A DNA stretch of 64,000 bases from Triangularia verruculosa. Taxonomy: Eukaryota; Ascomycota; Sordariomycetes; Sordariales; Podosporaceae. The DNA lies in NCBI GenBank assembly GCA_033296885.1, contig MU863893.1, positions 1 to 64,000 on the forward strand, written 5' to 3'. Within the stretch, counting starts at the first letter, position 1. Every line of letters begins with the position of its first letter. The position numbers were made by a program, and so were the translations under genes. The notes under the pieces are model-generated. The model had not been told where the DNA came from and searched no databases. It saw nothing but the letters and a program-made list of their open reading frames with translations. Below, in pieces: positions 41,711 through 52,728 of this stretch.

Positions 41711-42742
41711 TCACTCATCCAGCTCACTTGCACTGCCGGAATCGTCGCTGCTGCCATCCCGTCTAAAGGCGACACCGGATCTGCCACCCTTCTTGCCCTT
41801 GCTCTTGGCTGCCTTGCCCCTGAGACCGGCAGGGATCTCCTTCTTGACCTGCCCGTCCTCAAATAGCAGGCCAATGTCTGGTCGCCTGGCTACGGATTTA
41901 TTCCACAGCGACTTTGGCACCTCGTCCGATGTGATGATCATCCCCGTATCACTTTTTCTCCAATTGATCTTGTGCTCCGGCTGCAGGGCGCTCTCGAGAT
42001 GAATCCATATGCTAACTTCAGCTGCCTCTTGTCCAGGGCGAATCTCGTTCCCCTCTTCATCAACAGACACGGGAACAAAAGTATGGTACTCTGCTCCACC
42101 GGGAGCGCGAGCGATGCCACCAAGGATGACCAACAATGAGTAGCGCTGGTATGAGGTTTCGTAAATGACAAACTCGGGGCGCTCAGTGTCATCGACTGTC
42201 AGCTTGTTGCCCACTGAAACCGGCGAGCTGGCTTTCTGGGGTCGTCCTCCAATTCTAGATATCTGCCATGATTCAGCATCGTCGCTATTGGTGTTTGGCG
42301 CTTCTCTCAGCTCGAACCGAGCCTTGACAGCATTGGAAACGATGCGCCGGACATCAGAGAGGGAAGTGTTATGCTCTCGAATACGTGAGTGTGCGAGCTA
42401 TCAGACATTAGAATTTAATCTTGTGCGTCCACGAGAAATGCAACGACGTACCACATCACTCAGAGCAATCCAGCCGTCTGCATCTGCCACAAGACACCCC
42501 CGCTCAGTCTCGCCCTCGTCCTCGGCAGCCTCTTCTCGCTGAATGGCCCTCTTGATGACAAACATCAAAGCCTTGGCGATGGTGGTGTCCCTCTCTTCCA
42601 CCACGCTGTACCGACGCCCCTTGACACTCATGCCCCTGCTGCGGCCGTGGCGAGCAGAGTTGTTGGCCAAGGCGCTGGGGGGAAGGACACCACCGAGCTC
42701 ATTGTTGATAGCAGAAAAGGGGACTGCGACAGCGGTGGCCAT
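41711..42742 (-). CDS. Divergent RNA 2'-phosphotransferase (Tpt1/KptA)-like protein
   Basis: Exons 42452-42742 and 41711-42397 flank a 54-nt intron (GTACGT ... GATAG) and encode 325 residues. I chose the ATG at 42742 (A at -3); the frame further upstream has no ATG. The order resembles Tpt1. TTIAKALMFVIKRA lies where KALSxLLRHG is usual, and ADGWIALSDVL is the winged-helix strand. Next come SLSDVRRIVSNAVKARFEL, then VIYETSY where VVHGTY is usual. The ADP-ribosyltransferase-like end reads EVSIWIHLESAL, INWRKSDTGMIIT. The conserved Arg-His pair and the His of the HGT motif are replaced, while the late Arg (NWRKSD) is kept, so tRNA 2'-phosphate removal by NAD+ is doubtful. The C-terminal tail is Lys/Ser-rich. 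Homology is inferred by eye. Confidence 0.62.
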
Positions 42743-43522
42743 GTTGCGAAGAGAATGAAGAATCTTGTAAAGTTGGATGTGAGTTGGAGCTGAGATGATC
42801 TCGAAAGACAAGTCTCGGGAAGCACAGCCCCTGGCCCCTTTTTGAACATGTTTTAGAGTTCCTACCCCTCACTTTGGGTCGAATATCGCAAACATTGGGC
42901 ACTGCTGACCGCCCTGTTAATTTTGATGGTGCAATAGCCGCTTTCTGGCTATCGTGGTGGCATCAAAAAGTCTTTTCGGTTGACAAGGCGGGATGAAAGC
43001 TGTTGATACCCCTGTATGGTTGGCTGGTCAGGGGAAGTGGGTCGCCCTCCTGACGTGACACCACGCACCACTCCCGCCTTATCGACTCAACCCCGCCCCC
43101 GCCGGTCTTATCGGTAGGTACCTTGATGGCTGCTTGTCTGTTCTCGCCTTCAAATTTCCTGGGATGACTGGACTCACATCGCGACAGACAACAACTGCGG
43201 TTTACCATTTCTCGGGGAGATATTTGTCTCAAATCATTACCCCTCCGCGGGGTGACCGACCTGTCGTCTCCCGATTGGCATGGCGGCCCCCTCACTTTGC
43301 ACACATGATACACACCGCCTATCCGTCTGGTTCAGGGTCGTCTACGTTGGCTTGCATATGCGAGTCTTGCTGGTGTCAGTAGGGATGCTGCTTTGTCCCG
43401 TGATATCACGGTTGGTAGCATGATTTGGACCACGCACTCCAGCCAATTGAGATGACGAGGATAGTCCATCTTGACAGCTATTCTGATCAGGGGACCATCA
43501 AACAGTACATACAACTACAACA
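42743..43522. other. Intergenic, no gene
   Basis: This is the upstream region of the Tpt1-like gene and the downstream region of the chitin deacetylase. Short ORFs only. Confidence 0.45.
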
Positions 43523-44585
43523 CTATGCGGCCAGTCTCCGCCCTGTCCAACCATCCCGGTACCAATTCGCCCGGTCCCGATCTCCAAGACACTGACCAAC
43601 AGTGACGAATTCTAGCTTTTTCGCTTTGGCCTGGCTGATCATGTGTTTGGCCAACTCGAGCGTCGCAGGCAGATTATCATGCGCAAGGGCAATTACTCTC
43701 CCATGACCGCTGTGGTTTGGATCCCAGAGCTCCGCGCTGAACTTTTCAAACGATTTCCAGATATTCGAAGCAGGTTGGTTCTTCCTATCATCCGTGTCGA
43801 GATTCCACATCACCACGGTGTAGCCCAGATTTTCCATCTGCACAAGACAATCACCATCGCAGTTACCGCGAGGAGGACGCATGTAGGTGGGAAAGAAGCC
43901 GAGGATATCTCTAAACATGATCTCGTTCCACATCATCTGTTGGTTCCTGGACTCTGCCGACTCCCGATCAAGATTCTCGACGTGTCCCCAGGTGTGTGAT
44001 GCAAGCTGGTGTCCTTCGTTGACAATGCGTCGCAAAACACTGGGCCATACTCCCGTGCGGGTGTCATAAGCCTTGGGTTGGCGGTGTTGGCCATTGACGA
44101 AGAAGGTGGCCTTGACGCCTTCCTGATGCAACAAGTCAAGAAGAGGTCCGGTCTGTTCAGACGGCCCGTCATCAAAAGTTATGGCTATCGTGTTGCGCCG
44201 CGTGCAGTCATAAATTTTCTTTCCACGATTTTCTAGCCGAAAATTGTCACGTCGAACCCGCCGGATGCCGTCACTGGGAGATAAATTAGCCATGGAATGT
44301 GAAGATGTACAGAATCAAGTCTCACATATCACAATACCCACGGCCAGCCTGGCAATACGCGCCACAGTGAGCGGCAGAATACCCACAATAGCCAGCCCAG
44401 GAACAGCATGACGAAGACGGACAAGGGGCCAGCCCAGGTCCGCAGCGAATCTCACGACGTTCTTCGGTCGCCGAGTTGTTGTTGAAGACTTTGGGTTGGT
44501 TGGCGGTAAGAGCGGCGACGCTTTGGGTAAGAATGAGCGCCACCGAGAAAGCCAGAGAAGTGGTCAAGGACGTAGTCTTGATCAT
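43523..44585 (-). CDS. Secreted chitin deacetylase (CBM18 + CE4)
   Basis: Exons 44326-44585 and 43523-44273 flank a 52-nt intron (GTGAGA, CTAAT branch, CCCAG) and give 336 residues. A signal peptide (1-~25) is followed by a CBM18 hevein-type chitin-binding domain with its eight cysteines (C48, 55, 60, 61, 67, 74, 78, 85). A linker then leads to a polysaccharide deacetylase domain (~110-325). All five CE4 motifs are intact: ITFDDGP (D121, D122), SHTWGH (H180 and H184 bind metal), MRPPRGNCDG (R219), WNLDTDD and LAHD (H285). It removes acetyl groups from chitin, giving chitosan, at the cell wall or in host or substrate chitin. In pathogens such enzymes also hide wall chitin from recognition; no such role can be inferred here. 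Confidence 0.95.
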
Positions 44586-45662
44586 GTTGGCGAGGGATCC
44601 GATAGTACACAAAGGAGAGCACTAGAATCGGGGACCTAATAGCTTGATGCTTGGGTTGTTAGAGAGCGACCAAAATACCGTCCGGACTTGAGGACGTCAT
44701 GGCCGCCGCTTTCATGCATCGTGGTCCCATCGGACTGTTTAAGTACTTGACGCCATAGGCGTCATCATCTCCGCTTCACGACGCCACCAAAGTCGCCTGG
44801 CATCAATACGATGTTTTAGCACCGTGGATGGGCTGCGGAGTTGGTGGGCTGGATCTTGGGCAGCATGTGTTTGACTTATCCCTTGGACTAGGTCTTACTG
44901 TCCCGGCTTTTGTTATCCAGATACCTAGCTCACACTGCCCTCCAAGCGTAGTTGTTGGAGGTACTTTGGCAATAATCCAGTATTCTTTGTACATACGAAA
45001 GACTTTCTCCTTCGTTCTGCAGCTAGATCACTTCCTTGCATCGCTCCCCTGCGCCCATATCTCTTCTCTCGCTTTGACTTACACTCCATCGGTCAGTCTT
45101 TCCTCCGGTGCGTCCCATTCCCTCAATTATGAGGTACAGGGAATGAGAAGCAATCCTGGTCTCCAAGTGTTCGACCTCCAGTGGCTGAGGCAATATCTCG
45201 TACTGCTCGGTTAGCGTCGTTCCCCGCATCCCAATCAATATTGAGCCACCAAGTACCCAATGATTGGAAGACTACTCCAAGCATCATGTTGTGATACAGT
45301 ACAGGGTTTGAGCTTAGCATGCTCCGACTGGAGGGTAGGCAGATCCAGCCTAATATGGGCAGGGCCCATCCGTAAGGTCTAGAACGCCGCTAAGACACAG
45401 CATCCCAGGTCTTGACGATATTCAATTACATCCTCGCCCTGGATAGGTGGAGTTTAGGGTAATCATGCGCTGGATGTGTAGTACAGATTTAGTTGGGAAG
45501 GTGAGTATGATTTTTCTTTGGACTCCGGCGACATTGATGACCCGTAGGCTTGGGACCTGTGATGCTAAAGACGTCTATAAGAGTCCATGTCTTGTCTTGA
45601 GAGAATCCTTTCTCATCGCAACATTCAGCCACAAAATAGCAACACCAGAATTCTTCTTCATC
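44586..45662. other. Intergenic, no gene
   Basis: A 128-codon frame (44828-45214 plus) is hydrophobic but has no domain, splice signals or supported start. A CTATAAGAG word at ~45575 is a likely TATA box for the gene at 45663. Confidence 0.45.
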
Positions 45663-46052
45663 ATGCAATTCACTGTCGCACTCCTTGCTGCACTTGCAGC
45701 CCCGGCCCTGGCCGCAGTGGGGGGCCGCTGCTCCAACAACTGGGGAGGCGATTGCATCTGCCTCGACTCTGGAGTCTGCCGCAATCGTTGGGGTGGTACC
45801 CCTTACACTGGCTCTCCAGGCAACTGGCCTTGCCCCAATGATCCCGACAACATCATGGCATGCGTCGTCAAACCGTGTCCCGGCCAACGCAGTGGCACTC
45901 AGTGTTTGTGGAGAAACGCTTGCCGCAGCCCCAACGGAAGTAAGATTGCCTATCCAATCGACTTGTGTGTGCCTCAAACTGACTGGTGCTGTTAAACAGA
46001 CCCTGTGTGCCCGGGAGGCAATGACTTTATCTGCTGCAACCACCAGTGGTAG
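45663..46052 (+). CDS. Small cysteine-rich secreted protein (109 aa)
   Basis: Exons 45663-45939 and 46000-46052 are joined through a 60-nt intron (GTAAGA, CTGAC branch, AACAG). The unspliced frame would stop 23 codons into the intron. A signal peptide (MQFTVALLAALAAPALA) precedes 91 residues with 12 cysteines in the pattern GGRCSNNWGG-x-CICL ... CPNDPDNI ... CVVKPCPG ... TQCLWRNAC ... PVCPGGNDFICC. This pattern matches the small secreted disulfide domain often found N-terminal to fungal lysozyme- or NlpC/P60-type peptidoglycan hydrolases. Here it stands alone. An extracellular role, perhaps binding or antimicrobial, is inference. A TATAAG word lies ~88 bp upstream. Confidence 0.78.
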
Positions 46053-46288
46053 AGGCGGCGGCTGCCATGTTGTTCAACGGTTGACCGGGCAGTTTTTTGA
46101 TAAAAGCTCAATTCACACATGCTTCAACTCCGGTCTCAAGTCATGTCATCATCTTGTCATTACTAAAGATCGCTACCTGACTCCAACACGCCAACGCCTG
46201 TAAATGCACATGATATCGTACCACAAAGATCCACCTCTGTGACCGTAAACAAGAACCGATGGATACAATAACTTTTTTCGTCTTATCA

Positions 46289-48223
46289 TTACACCTCTTC
46301 CGTCGGAGACACTGGTCTCTTCTTCTCGAGCAGCCCATAGTCGCTGTCCAACTCCTTTCTGAGCGCAACGTGTCTCTCCAAAAAGGTCACCGTCGCACCG
46401 AGGGCTGCCATGACAAGGAAAATGACCCAGACTACCTTGAGACTGGAAGAAAATGCGTCTTTGATCTGGTCTTTGATATCTGGCTTGTGAAACGACTCGA
46501 TAAAGATGGCCGACGCGTGTTCATATGCCTGACCGAAGCCGAGTGTGTGCCGGGCAGACTCGTCGTGGATGTTGAGCAGTTTGGCGTTAAACTGGGCGTT
46601 GAAGGCTGCGTTTGGAATGGCCACGCCAAACAGGGAGCCGAGTCCTCGAAGAAAGGCCCATGATCCCGTCGCCGCTGCATTCTCCTTGTCTGTCAACTGG
46701 ACCAGAACGGTGGGAAGGGTCGTGGAAACGATGATGCCGGAGCCAATGCCGACAAGGAACGAAAACAAGATCCACAGGGCAGTCGAGGTGGAGCTTTCGT
46801 AAACCACACAGAGCAGCAACCCGGCCCCCATGAGCACAAAGCCCACGCGGTGCATAAGCCTGTATCGACCAAACCTGGCCAGCAATGGTCCGCCCAAAGC
46901 CGCCATGATGACGATGGTGAGCGTGCAAGGCAGAATCAAAACTCCGGACTGTGTTGGTGATGATCCCAAGATGACTTGGAAGAAGGGCGGCAGATAAAAC
47001 TGGAAGCCATAGGTGATAAAGCCGTGTATGACAGTGATGGCAAAGGCGGCCACTGTCGTCCGGTTGCTAAAAACGTGCGGGGCCATGATGGGATTCAAGC
47101 ACCGGTCGCTTCGTTCCCAAAAGGCAAACCCAACGATCCCCAAGCCTCCTCCCACCAGAAGCAAGACGGTGGAGGACGAGTTCCAGGTGGTGATTGTGCC
47201 TGCCGTGGTGAAGGCAACAAGTAGCACGATGACGCTGGCGGTCAAGACTGTGATGCCCAGAAAGTCGACCTGTGAGACCTTGCATCTCAGCTCTGCCCAG
47301 GTTCTCGAGGGATTTCCATTGTTGAGCTGCAGCCAGAACCACATGAGGATCAGAGCCACCAGGCAGATGGGAATGTTGATGCCGAAGCACCATCTCCAGT
47401 TCATGGTGGCAAACACGCCCCCCAAAAGAGGCCCAACGGTTGTCCCGAGGGCGTAGACGGCCGCCTTGATGGCGACGTAGTGGCCCCTCTTTTGTAGAGG
47501 AATGATGTCGCAGAGAATAAGTTCGGCAAAGAGGTCGATGCCTCCCGAGCCCATCCCTTGAATCACTCTGCCCGAGATCAAGACGGCACTCGAGTTGGCC
47601 CAGCCGGAAATGGCGCTTCCGATGCCGAAAATGACGACGGCGGCCATCATCAGAGGTCGGCGGCCGCAGATATCGGCAAGCTGACCGTACAGCGGCTGAA
47701 AGACGATGGATGCCAGTAGGAAGGACGTGGCGACCCATGATGAGTTGGATCCCAGACTCAAAGAGCTGGAGATTGTGGGCAAGGCGGTGCTGACCACGCT
47801 CCCTTCAAAGGCGGACAGAAGAATGGGTATGCAAACGGCTGTGAAGCATCTCCAGAAACCAGCTCCCCGACGCCATTCTCCAGCCGGGGTAGTTGCCTTT
47901 TCCTTTTCCGTGTCCCACGAGTCCAGGGACGAAGAGGAAGAGCATTCTGGGGAGGTCAGAGGGATGGTGGAGATGACAACCCCTTTCTCCTTGGATAGGT
48001 AGGAACCATAGGATGGTGGTGGTGGTTTGACCTTATCGTCATCATGAACAGGGGTTGGGCAACAGTCAGACCGGGTGTCAATGCCGGAATCCGAGCTGGT
48101 GCGGGCAAGAGTCTCGGTCTCGGACTCGGTCTCAATGACGGTGTCGGCATCATGGTGTAGGTGAGACTCCTGATCGATTTCGACTCGGCAGGCCGGCCGG
48201 ACACGCGGGCGGAAGAGACCCAT
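46289..48223 (-). CDS. MFS multidrug/DHA2-type exporter (14 TM, 644 aa)
   Basis: Single exon; the first ATG in frame is at 48223 (upstream frame lacks an ATG). A ~125-residue acidic/Ser-rich cytosolic N-terminus (ESETE, SDSGIDTRSD) precedes the membrane part. The signatures are those of drug:H+ antiporter family 2: FEGSVVSTALPTI (motif D1), GQLADICGRRPLMM (motif A), GRVIQGMGSGGI (motif B) and LGTTVGPLLGGVFATMNWRW (motif C, antiporter). NPIMAPHVFSNRTTVA lies after the central pair. It exports toxic metabolites or drugs across the plasma membrane in exchange for protons; the substrate is unknown. The nearby PKS remnant is 6.6 kb away and not obviously linked. Confidence 0.95.
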   Translation of the reverse strand: MGLFRPRVRPACRVEIDQESHLHHDADTVIETESETETLARTSSDSGIDTRSDCCPTPVHDDDKVKPPPPSYGSYLSKEKGVVISTIPLTSPECSSSSSLDSWDTEKEKATTPAGEWRRGAGFWRCFTAVCIPILLSAFEGSVVSTALPTISSSLSLGSNSSWVATSFLLASIVFQPLYGQLADICGRRPLMMAAVVIFGIGSAISGWANSSAVLISGRVIQGMGSGGIDLFAELILCDIIPLQKRGHYVAIKAAVYALGTTVGPLLGGVFATMNWRWCFGINIPICLVALILMWFWLQLNNGNPSRTWAELRCKVSQVDFLGITVLTASVIVLLVAFTTAGTITTWNSSSTVLLLVGGGLGIVGFAFWERSDRCLNPIMAPHVFSNRTTVAAFAITVIHGFITYGFQFYLPPFFQVILGSSPTQSGVLILPCTLTIVIMAALGGPLLARFGRYRLMHRVGFVLMGAGLLLCVVYESSTSTALWILFSFLVGIGSGIIVSTTLPTVLVQLTDKENAAATGSWAFLRGLGSLFGVAIPNAAFNAQFNAKLLNIHDESARHTLGFGQAYEHASAIFIESFHKPDIKDQIKDAFSSSLKVVWVIFLVMAALGATVTFLERHVALRKELDSDYGLLEKKRPVSPTEEV

Positions 48224-49888
48224 GTTGAGTCGGAGTCTTCCCCGGGTGGGGAAACCTGGTCGAAAGAAGAGTAGTATCGGCAGGGACCGAGTGGAATGGC
48301 TAGAAGATGGGACGAAGTGCGGGCGGCGCCAGCCGTTGGACAGACTCAAAGTAAGGTGGGCAGTTTTTGTACCGAGCAGATGGAACGATGGAGGTTAGAG
48401 CATAAATGGAACGTTTTGGATGAAAGATGGTCTTGCTTTTTAAACCTGTGTCGAGCTCCAGATCATTCGCATCCTCTTCTTGATCTCCCGGTAATCAACA
48501 TACAGCTAGCTGTACATGTAGTCATACCTCAGCTTCGCGTGCCAAGTCTGGACATATGCCCAACATCTGGTCCTGGTTTCTGCCCTGAACACAAAAAGGT
48601 TTAATATCTGGGACTCGCCTGTCACATTGTCATCTCTTGTCCTTTCAAAAGAGCCACGTACACATGTCCCTTTGCCATACGGGCAACCGATCAGACCTCA
48701 CAGTGACCCGGTGAGAGCGACACTAGACCATGATGACCCATCGTATCTCTGTGATGGATGGCTGCCAGGAATACTTGGTCATAGCTGAGTTTTCGCCGCG
48801 TGAAACGTTTACCGTACACTTCACGTCCCGCTATCGGACGGAGAAGGACGGATGCTTTGTTGTCGTGGAAGCCCATTCTTCTTGCCATGCTGTTCCCTGA
48901 GGTGTCTGAGTAATCTTGCCGTCAAGAGTCGATCATGATCCAATTCCGTACTGGTTGTGCCACCGATGACTTAAGAATATGGGGATCGAGAAGGGAGTGG
49001 AGAGCAAACAGAGAGAAGAGTTCGGGGGACACACAGTACCTATCCGAGGCCAAGCTCCCATTGGGTGGTTTTGTGATTCCGACGGGCACGGACAGGGTTC
49101 TTCTTCCGCCCATGTTGATTGGTTACCCAAGAGTTGGCAGCTCTTGGTGCTGCGGCGTTGGGAATGGATGATCCTAAGAATACGGCCAAGAGGTTATATA
49201 TCTGAGGTGTACAGCTTCCCTGAGCTGCACTCGGCTTCCGCACGTAAAGCTCGGGTTCCCCCTTCCGCGAACCATTCCTTTCAGGTGCCTTGATTTTGAT
49301 GCCTTGGCTGATCGTCAGGCCACACATGGCGCGGCTCAACAGCACGAGGCAAGAGAAAAAAGAAATGGAACTTTTTCACACGTGGTGGTTGCATTGGTGT
49401 TCGGATTCATCTTCGTATTTACAAATTCCGTGCCTTATTCTCGCCTAGACAAGGCTTGGCCCATTTCGCCCTGCTTAGGCTAAAACTGCTTACTGTGATA
49501 GTAAATACTAAGAGACCCTAGGAAAGTTTGACAGGCCTCCTAGTCAAAGGTACCTAGGGTTGTGTTAGACATTCTAAATGCAGAAATTATCTAGGCAAAA
49601 GAGGTCTAGGTTCCGAAACTACTTCCTGTGGCATGCTCGCTTCCACCTTTTGCCGACACTGGCGGTGTCGATTCATTCCAGATGGACAAACTTTCTGATC
49701 CGGTCCGAGATAGTGCTTACTCGGAGGATTGGGACGTAATGCGGAACAAAGTGCCGAACTGATTCAAGGTGGATGGGTGGGGAGCCAAAAGTCTATATCA
49801 GCCCGCTTTTCCACTCTCCTGTCACAGACTCAAATTCGTGATTTGACATCCCAAGCACACCACCTCCCCTTCTCCATCTTGTTTCAAT
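48224..49888. other. Intergenic, no gene
   Basis: No domain was found. GTCTATATCA at ~49790 is a possible TATA element for the gene at 49889. Confidence 0.45.
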
Positions 49889-50482
49889 ATGGTCTCTTTC
49901 CGCCTCATGATTCTTGCCCTGGCACTTGGTGCCTCGGCCAAGCCGGTCGACTCGGACGCCGCTCTCGAAGCCCGCCAGGATGGAGCCGACGCCATCAACG
50001 GTTGTGCCACAGTCCGTTGCGCCAAAGGCACAATCTGCAGAGTCCTCCTCGGGCGCCCGCTATGCGTCGCCGTCAATGCCCGCGAGACCAAGTGCGGTAC
50101 CGCTGTCTGTGCCGCCGGTTTGGTCTGCTGCAACGCATCTTGCAACCTCTGCACAAGACCCGACATGATGTGCACTCAACAGGTGTGCGAGTCTCCCGAC
50201 ACCAAGCCTGCTCCCATCGTCGAGGAGCGTGCCCCGACTGCAGTCGAGGATCGAATCTGCGGAACCAAGATCTGCCCCGTCGGACAGGAGTGCTGCAACG
50301 CCAGCTGTGGTTACTGCCGTGCTCCCGGTGAGGGATGTACCAAGGAGTTCTGCGCTCCCACTGGCACTCGCGTACTGTGTGGAAAGGTTGTGTGCACGAA
50401 CGGAAATGTGTGCTGTAATTCTTCATGTGGCATCTGTACACCGCCTGGAGGCTTTTGTACCCAGCAGTTCTGCACCAGTTAA
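49889..50482 (+). CDS. Secreted protein with three 8-cysteine modules (197 aa)
   Basis: Intronless. A signal peptide (1-~18) and short propeptide with EAR at 27-29 precede a partial cysteine segment (39-59). Three full modules follow at 69-100, 124-155 and 164-195, each of pattern CG-x3-C-x2-G-x2-CCN-x-SC-x2-C-x2-P-x3-CT-x3-C with eight cysteines. The first and second modules are separated by a Pro/Glu linker. The regular modules suggest an extracellular, disulfide-rich binding or inhibitor protein; the pattern recalls small fungal cysteine-rich repeat domains but I do not assign a family. N-x-S sequons occur in each module. Confidence 0.87.
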   Translation: MVSFRLMILALALGASAKPVDSDAALEARQDGADAINGCATVRCAKGTICRVLLGRPLCVAVNARETKCGTAVCAAGLVCCNASCNLCTRPDMMCTQQVCESPDTKPAPIVEERAPTAVEDRICGTKICPVGQECCNASCGYCRAPGEGCTKEFCAPTGTRVLCGKVVCTNGNVCCNSSCGICTPPGGFCTQQFCTS

Positions 50483-51881
50483 GCCATGCCAAGTTTTGGG
50501 AGCGGTTGTTGGGAACAGCTTTGACTGGGTGTGTTTGGTTTGGGGTACTCTAGTGGTATTGGTACGAAAAAAGGGGTAAAGGGGCAAGGGGGTCACTGGT
50601 TCATATGTATCGATACAAAAAAGGGGTTTGTTTACCTACCTATCCCGCTGCAGAGTTTGTTTTTTTATGGAAACCATCAACCACGTCTTTCTACCGATAC
50701 ACGGTTGCACCCGATCCAAGCCATTTCAACATGTGATTCGTCGTTCCGAGCAAGCCTCACATAAGCTGGGTGGGATGCGTCAAGCAAAGTTGCGCCGATA
50801 CACCGAACTCACCGCCCTAGCTTTTCGTCAGCAACGGGGAAATTGTTCCGAAAAGAAAAAGAAATGATCTCGATGTCGAAAATCCCATGTCAGCCGATCG
50901 CCTTTCTGGGACAAATGAGATAAATTCCCCGGTATCCCTTACCAAGTCGCCGGTACCGGCAATCCTCAAGAATCGGAGGCGAAGGTAGGCCATCAAGGAG
51001 GTAGCCAACTTGCACAGGAAAGCACAATGCTCGGCAATATCGGCATAGGAGGATTTCGACTCGGGTGTTCCGCCTGTCTCAGTACCATGGTCTATCATCT
51101 TGTGTAGAGGTAATATACTCCGTGATCGGCGGGGTTACGGATCGTCCTAGTCTACAAGTTTAGACAGGAGAGATCTATTGAGGACTAGAACTTGCTGTGT
51201 ATCCCGTCTTGTCTTGGAAATTCTCCGAATGTACTCTGCTGCGCAGTTCTCGGCTGTCGAAGCCCCCAGCAGTCCGTTTCAGGCAGACGTTTCCCGGTAC
51301 CATTTTCCTTGAAACAGGCACATCTGTTTACTATAAAATGATTGTGTAGATGACAACCCAAGCTCAAGATAGATTGCGTCCGACTCAGCCCACCTGTATT
51401 GTACATCTGTGCTTCCTCCTGCTTGTGGTGTCCCACCTGGGCTGTCAGGCTTTATGTCCACCTTGGGCCCTTCGTTATCACATTTTCTCTCACCCGATCT
51501 GGGAGCCATCCCGAAGTTGACCCATCACAATCCCAACGCATCGTACCAAGCATATTGGGGACCGGTTATAGCCCAGACGGTGTGGTGGTATTTGTTGAGC
51601 GCGATATCGGTTACAGGACCTGAAGCTTGAGTCTCTGCAAGAGTCTGGAGTAGGATCTTTGAACTCGGTGGCGACCTGACCCCCGGAAAAGGATTTTCCG
51701 GGGTCGTACACTCTGAAACAGGGATGACAATCACCATGGGCACATGAGATGAACCAAGCACGCGGCAGCAAACTCTCTCAAACGGACTCCAGCAATAACT
51801 CAACAAAGGTGACACTGTCTATTTCGGTGTCCAGCACCGCTATCCGAGAGAGATGCGGGCTTGCCTTTTATTTTTATCCGG
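50483..51881. other. Intergenic, no gene
   Basis: Short ORFs on both strands only. A duplicated word (GAAAAAAGGGGTAAAGGGG / CAAAAAAGGGGTTTG) lies at 50567 and 50617. Confidence 0.4.
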
Positions 51882-52511
51882 TCACCACGGGGATTCTGGG
51901 GTAGGTCGGACTGTTGATCTGCCATTGCTGGAGATGATCAACACTTCCCCGCCCCTATGGGCCGACGTCTTGAAAGATGAAGAAGGGCAGGCCGGCTCTG
52001 AGGATCCGTAAACTTCGCACCTTTGTTGGCGTCGCTTGAAGCATGCCATCTCCTCCGCGCTACTCTCAAACACAGCTTCGCACTGGTCACAGTACTGCGG
52101 ATTGTCCCTGATCCATGAGCTGACATGAAACCCTCTAGACTGGTTCGTGGTGGCCATATAGACAGCCATCTTGCCGTCCTCCTCGTCGTCGCCTGTACCA
52201 AAGCTCAAAATGTCTCTCCGTAGCTCTCCGAAACCAGGTGGCACCTCTTCAGGCAAGTCGTCCGCCAGCTTCAACTCCCTATGGGCCGTTACGGTGACCT
52301 CCCACCCTTCGACGCTCGGTATCAGGACTCGAAATGTGTTCTTATCTGCCGAAACCCTTAAAAACAAAAGCTTGGAGATGGGATCTTTATCGGGGTGGTC
52401 CTGGTAAAATGATGGGGTCCCATAAGTGCGATGGTGGATGTTGGCATCAAGGAAGTCAACGAGAATCGAAATTGACACCCTACATCCACGAAGAATCGAG
52501 GTCGACCCCAT
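51882..52511 (-). CDS. Hypothetical protein (209 aa)
   Basis: An uninterrupted frame from the ATG at 52511 (earlier in-frame codons lack an ATG). Residues 1-115 look like a beta-rich domain (SKLLFLRVSADKNTFRVLIP, GWEVTVTAHREL). An acidic stretch GDDEEDGK follows, then YCDQCEAVFESSAEEMACF, which has two or three cysteines that could form a zinc site. I do not recognise the family. No signal peptide or membrane helix. It is separated from the next gene's 3' end by a 37-bp perfect tandem duplication. Confidence 0.55.
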   Translation of the reverse strand: MGSTSILRGCRVSISILVDFLDANIHHRTYGTPSFYQDHPDKDPISKLLFLRVSADKNTFRVLIPSVEGWEVTVTAHRELKLADDLPEEVPPGFGELRRDILSFGTGDDEEDGKMAVYMATTNQSRGFHVSSWIRDNPQYCDQCEAVFESSAEEMACFKRRQQRCEVYGSSEPACPSSSFKTSAHRGGEVLIISSNGRSTVRPTPESPW

Positions 52512-52623
52512 TGTCTGCTGGATTCTAGACGTGAGAGAACAACTGTGATGAACTGGAATATTTTCAAGAAAAACAGGGTGCAAGCTGTAGGATGCTGTGC
52601 TGAAAACTCCAATTTATTGTGTA

Positions 52624-52697
52624 TTATAACGCCCCCTCCGTATCCAAGAAACAATATGGGTTATAACGCCCCCTCCGTATCCAAGAAACAATATGGG
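52624..52697. repeat. Perfect 37-bp tandem duplication
   Basis: The unit starting TTATAACGCCCCCTCCGTAT and ending ACAATATGGG occurs twice with no mismatch (52624-52660 and 52661-52697), between the two minus-strand genes. Confidence 0.95.
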
Positions 52698-52728
52698 TAT
52701 CAATAAAATATCCTCCTTTATGCTCGGC

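Noticed and set aside
44828..45214. 128-codon hydrophobic ORF as a small membrane protein
   Set aside because: No membrane topology consistent with a family, no Kozak-like start, and no neighbouring signal.
46289..48223. MFS exporter as part of a live polyketide cluster with the PKS at 37-39 kb
   Set aside because: The PKS is dead and unrelated genes (RTA1, Tpt1-like, chitin deacetylase, secreted protein) lie between.
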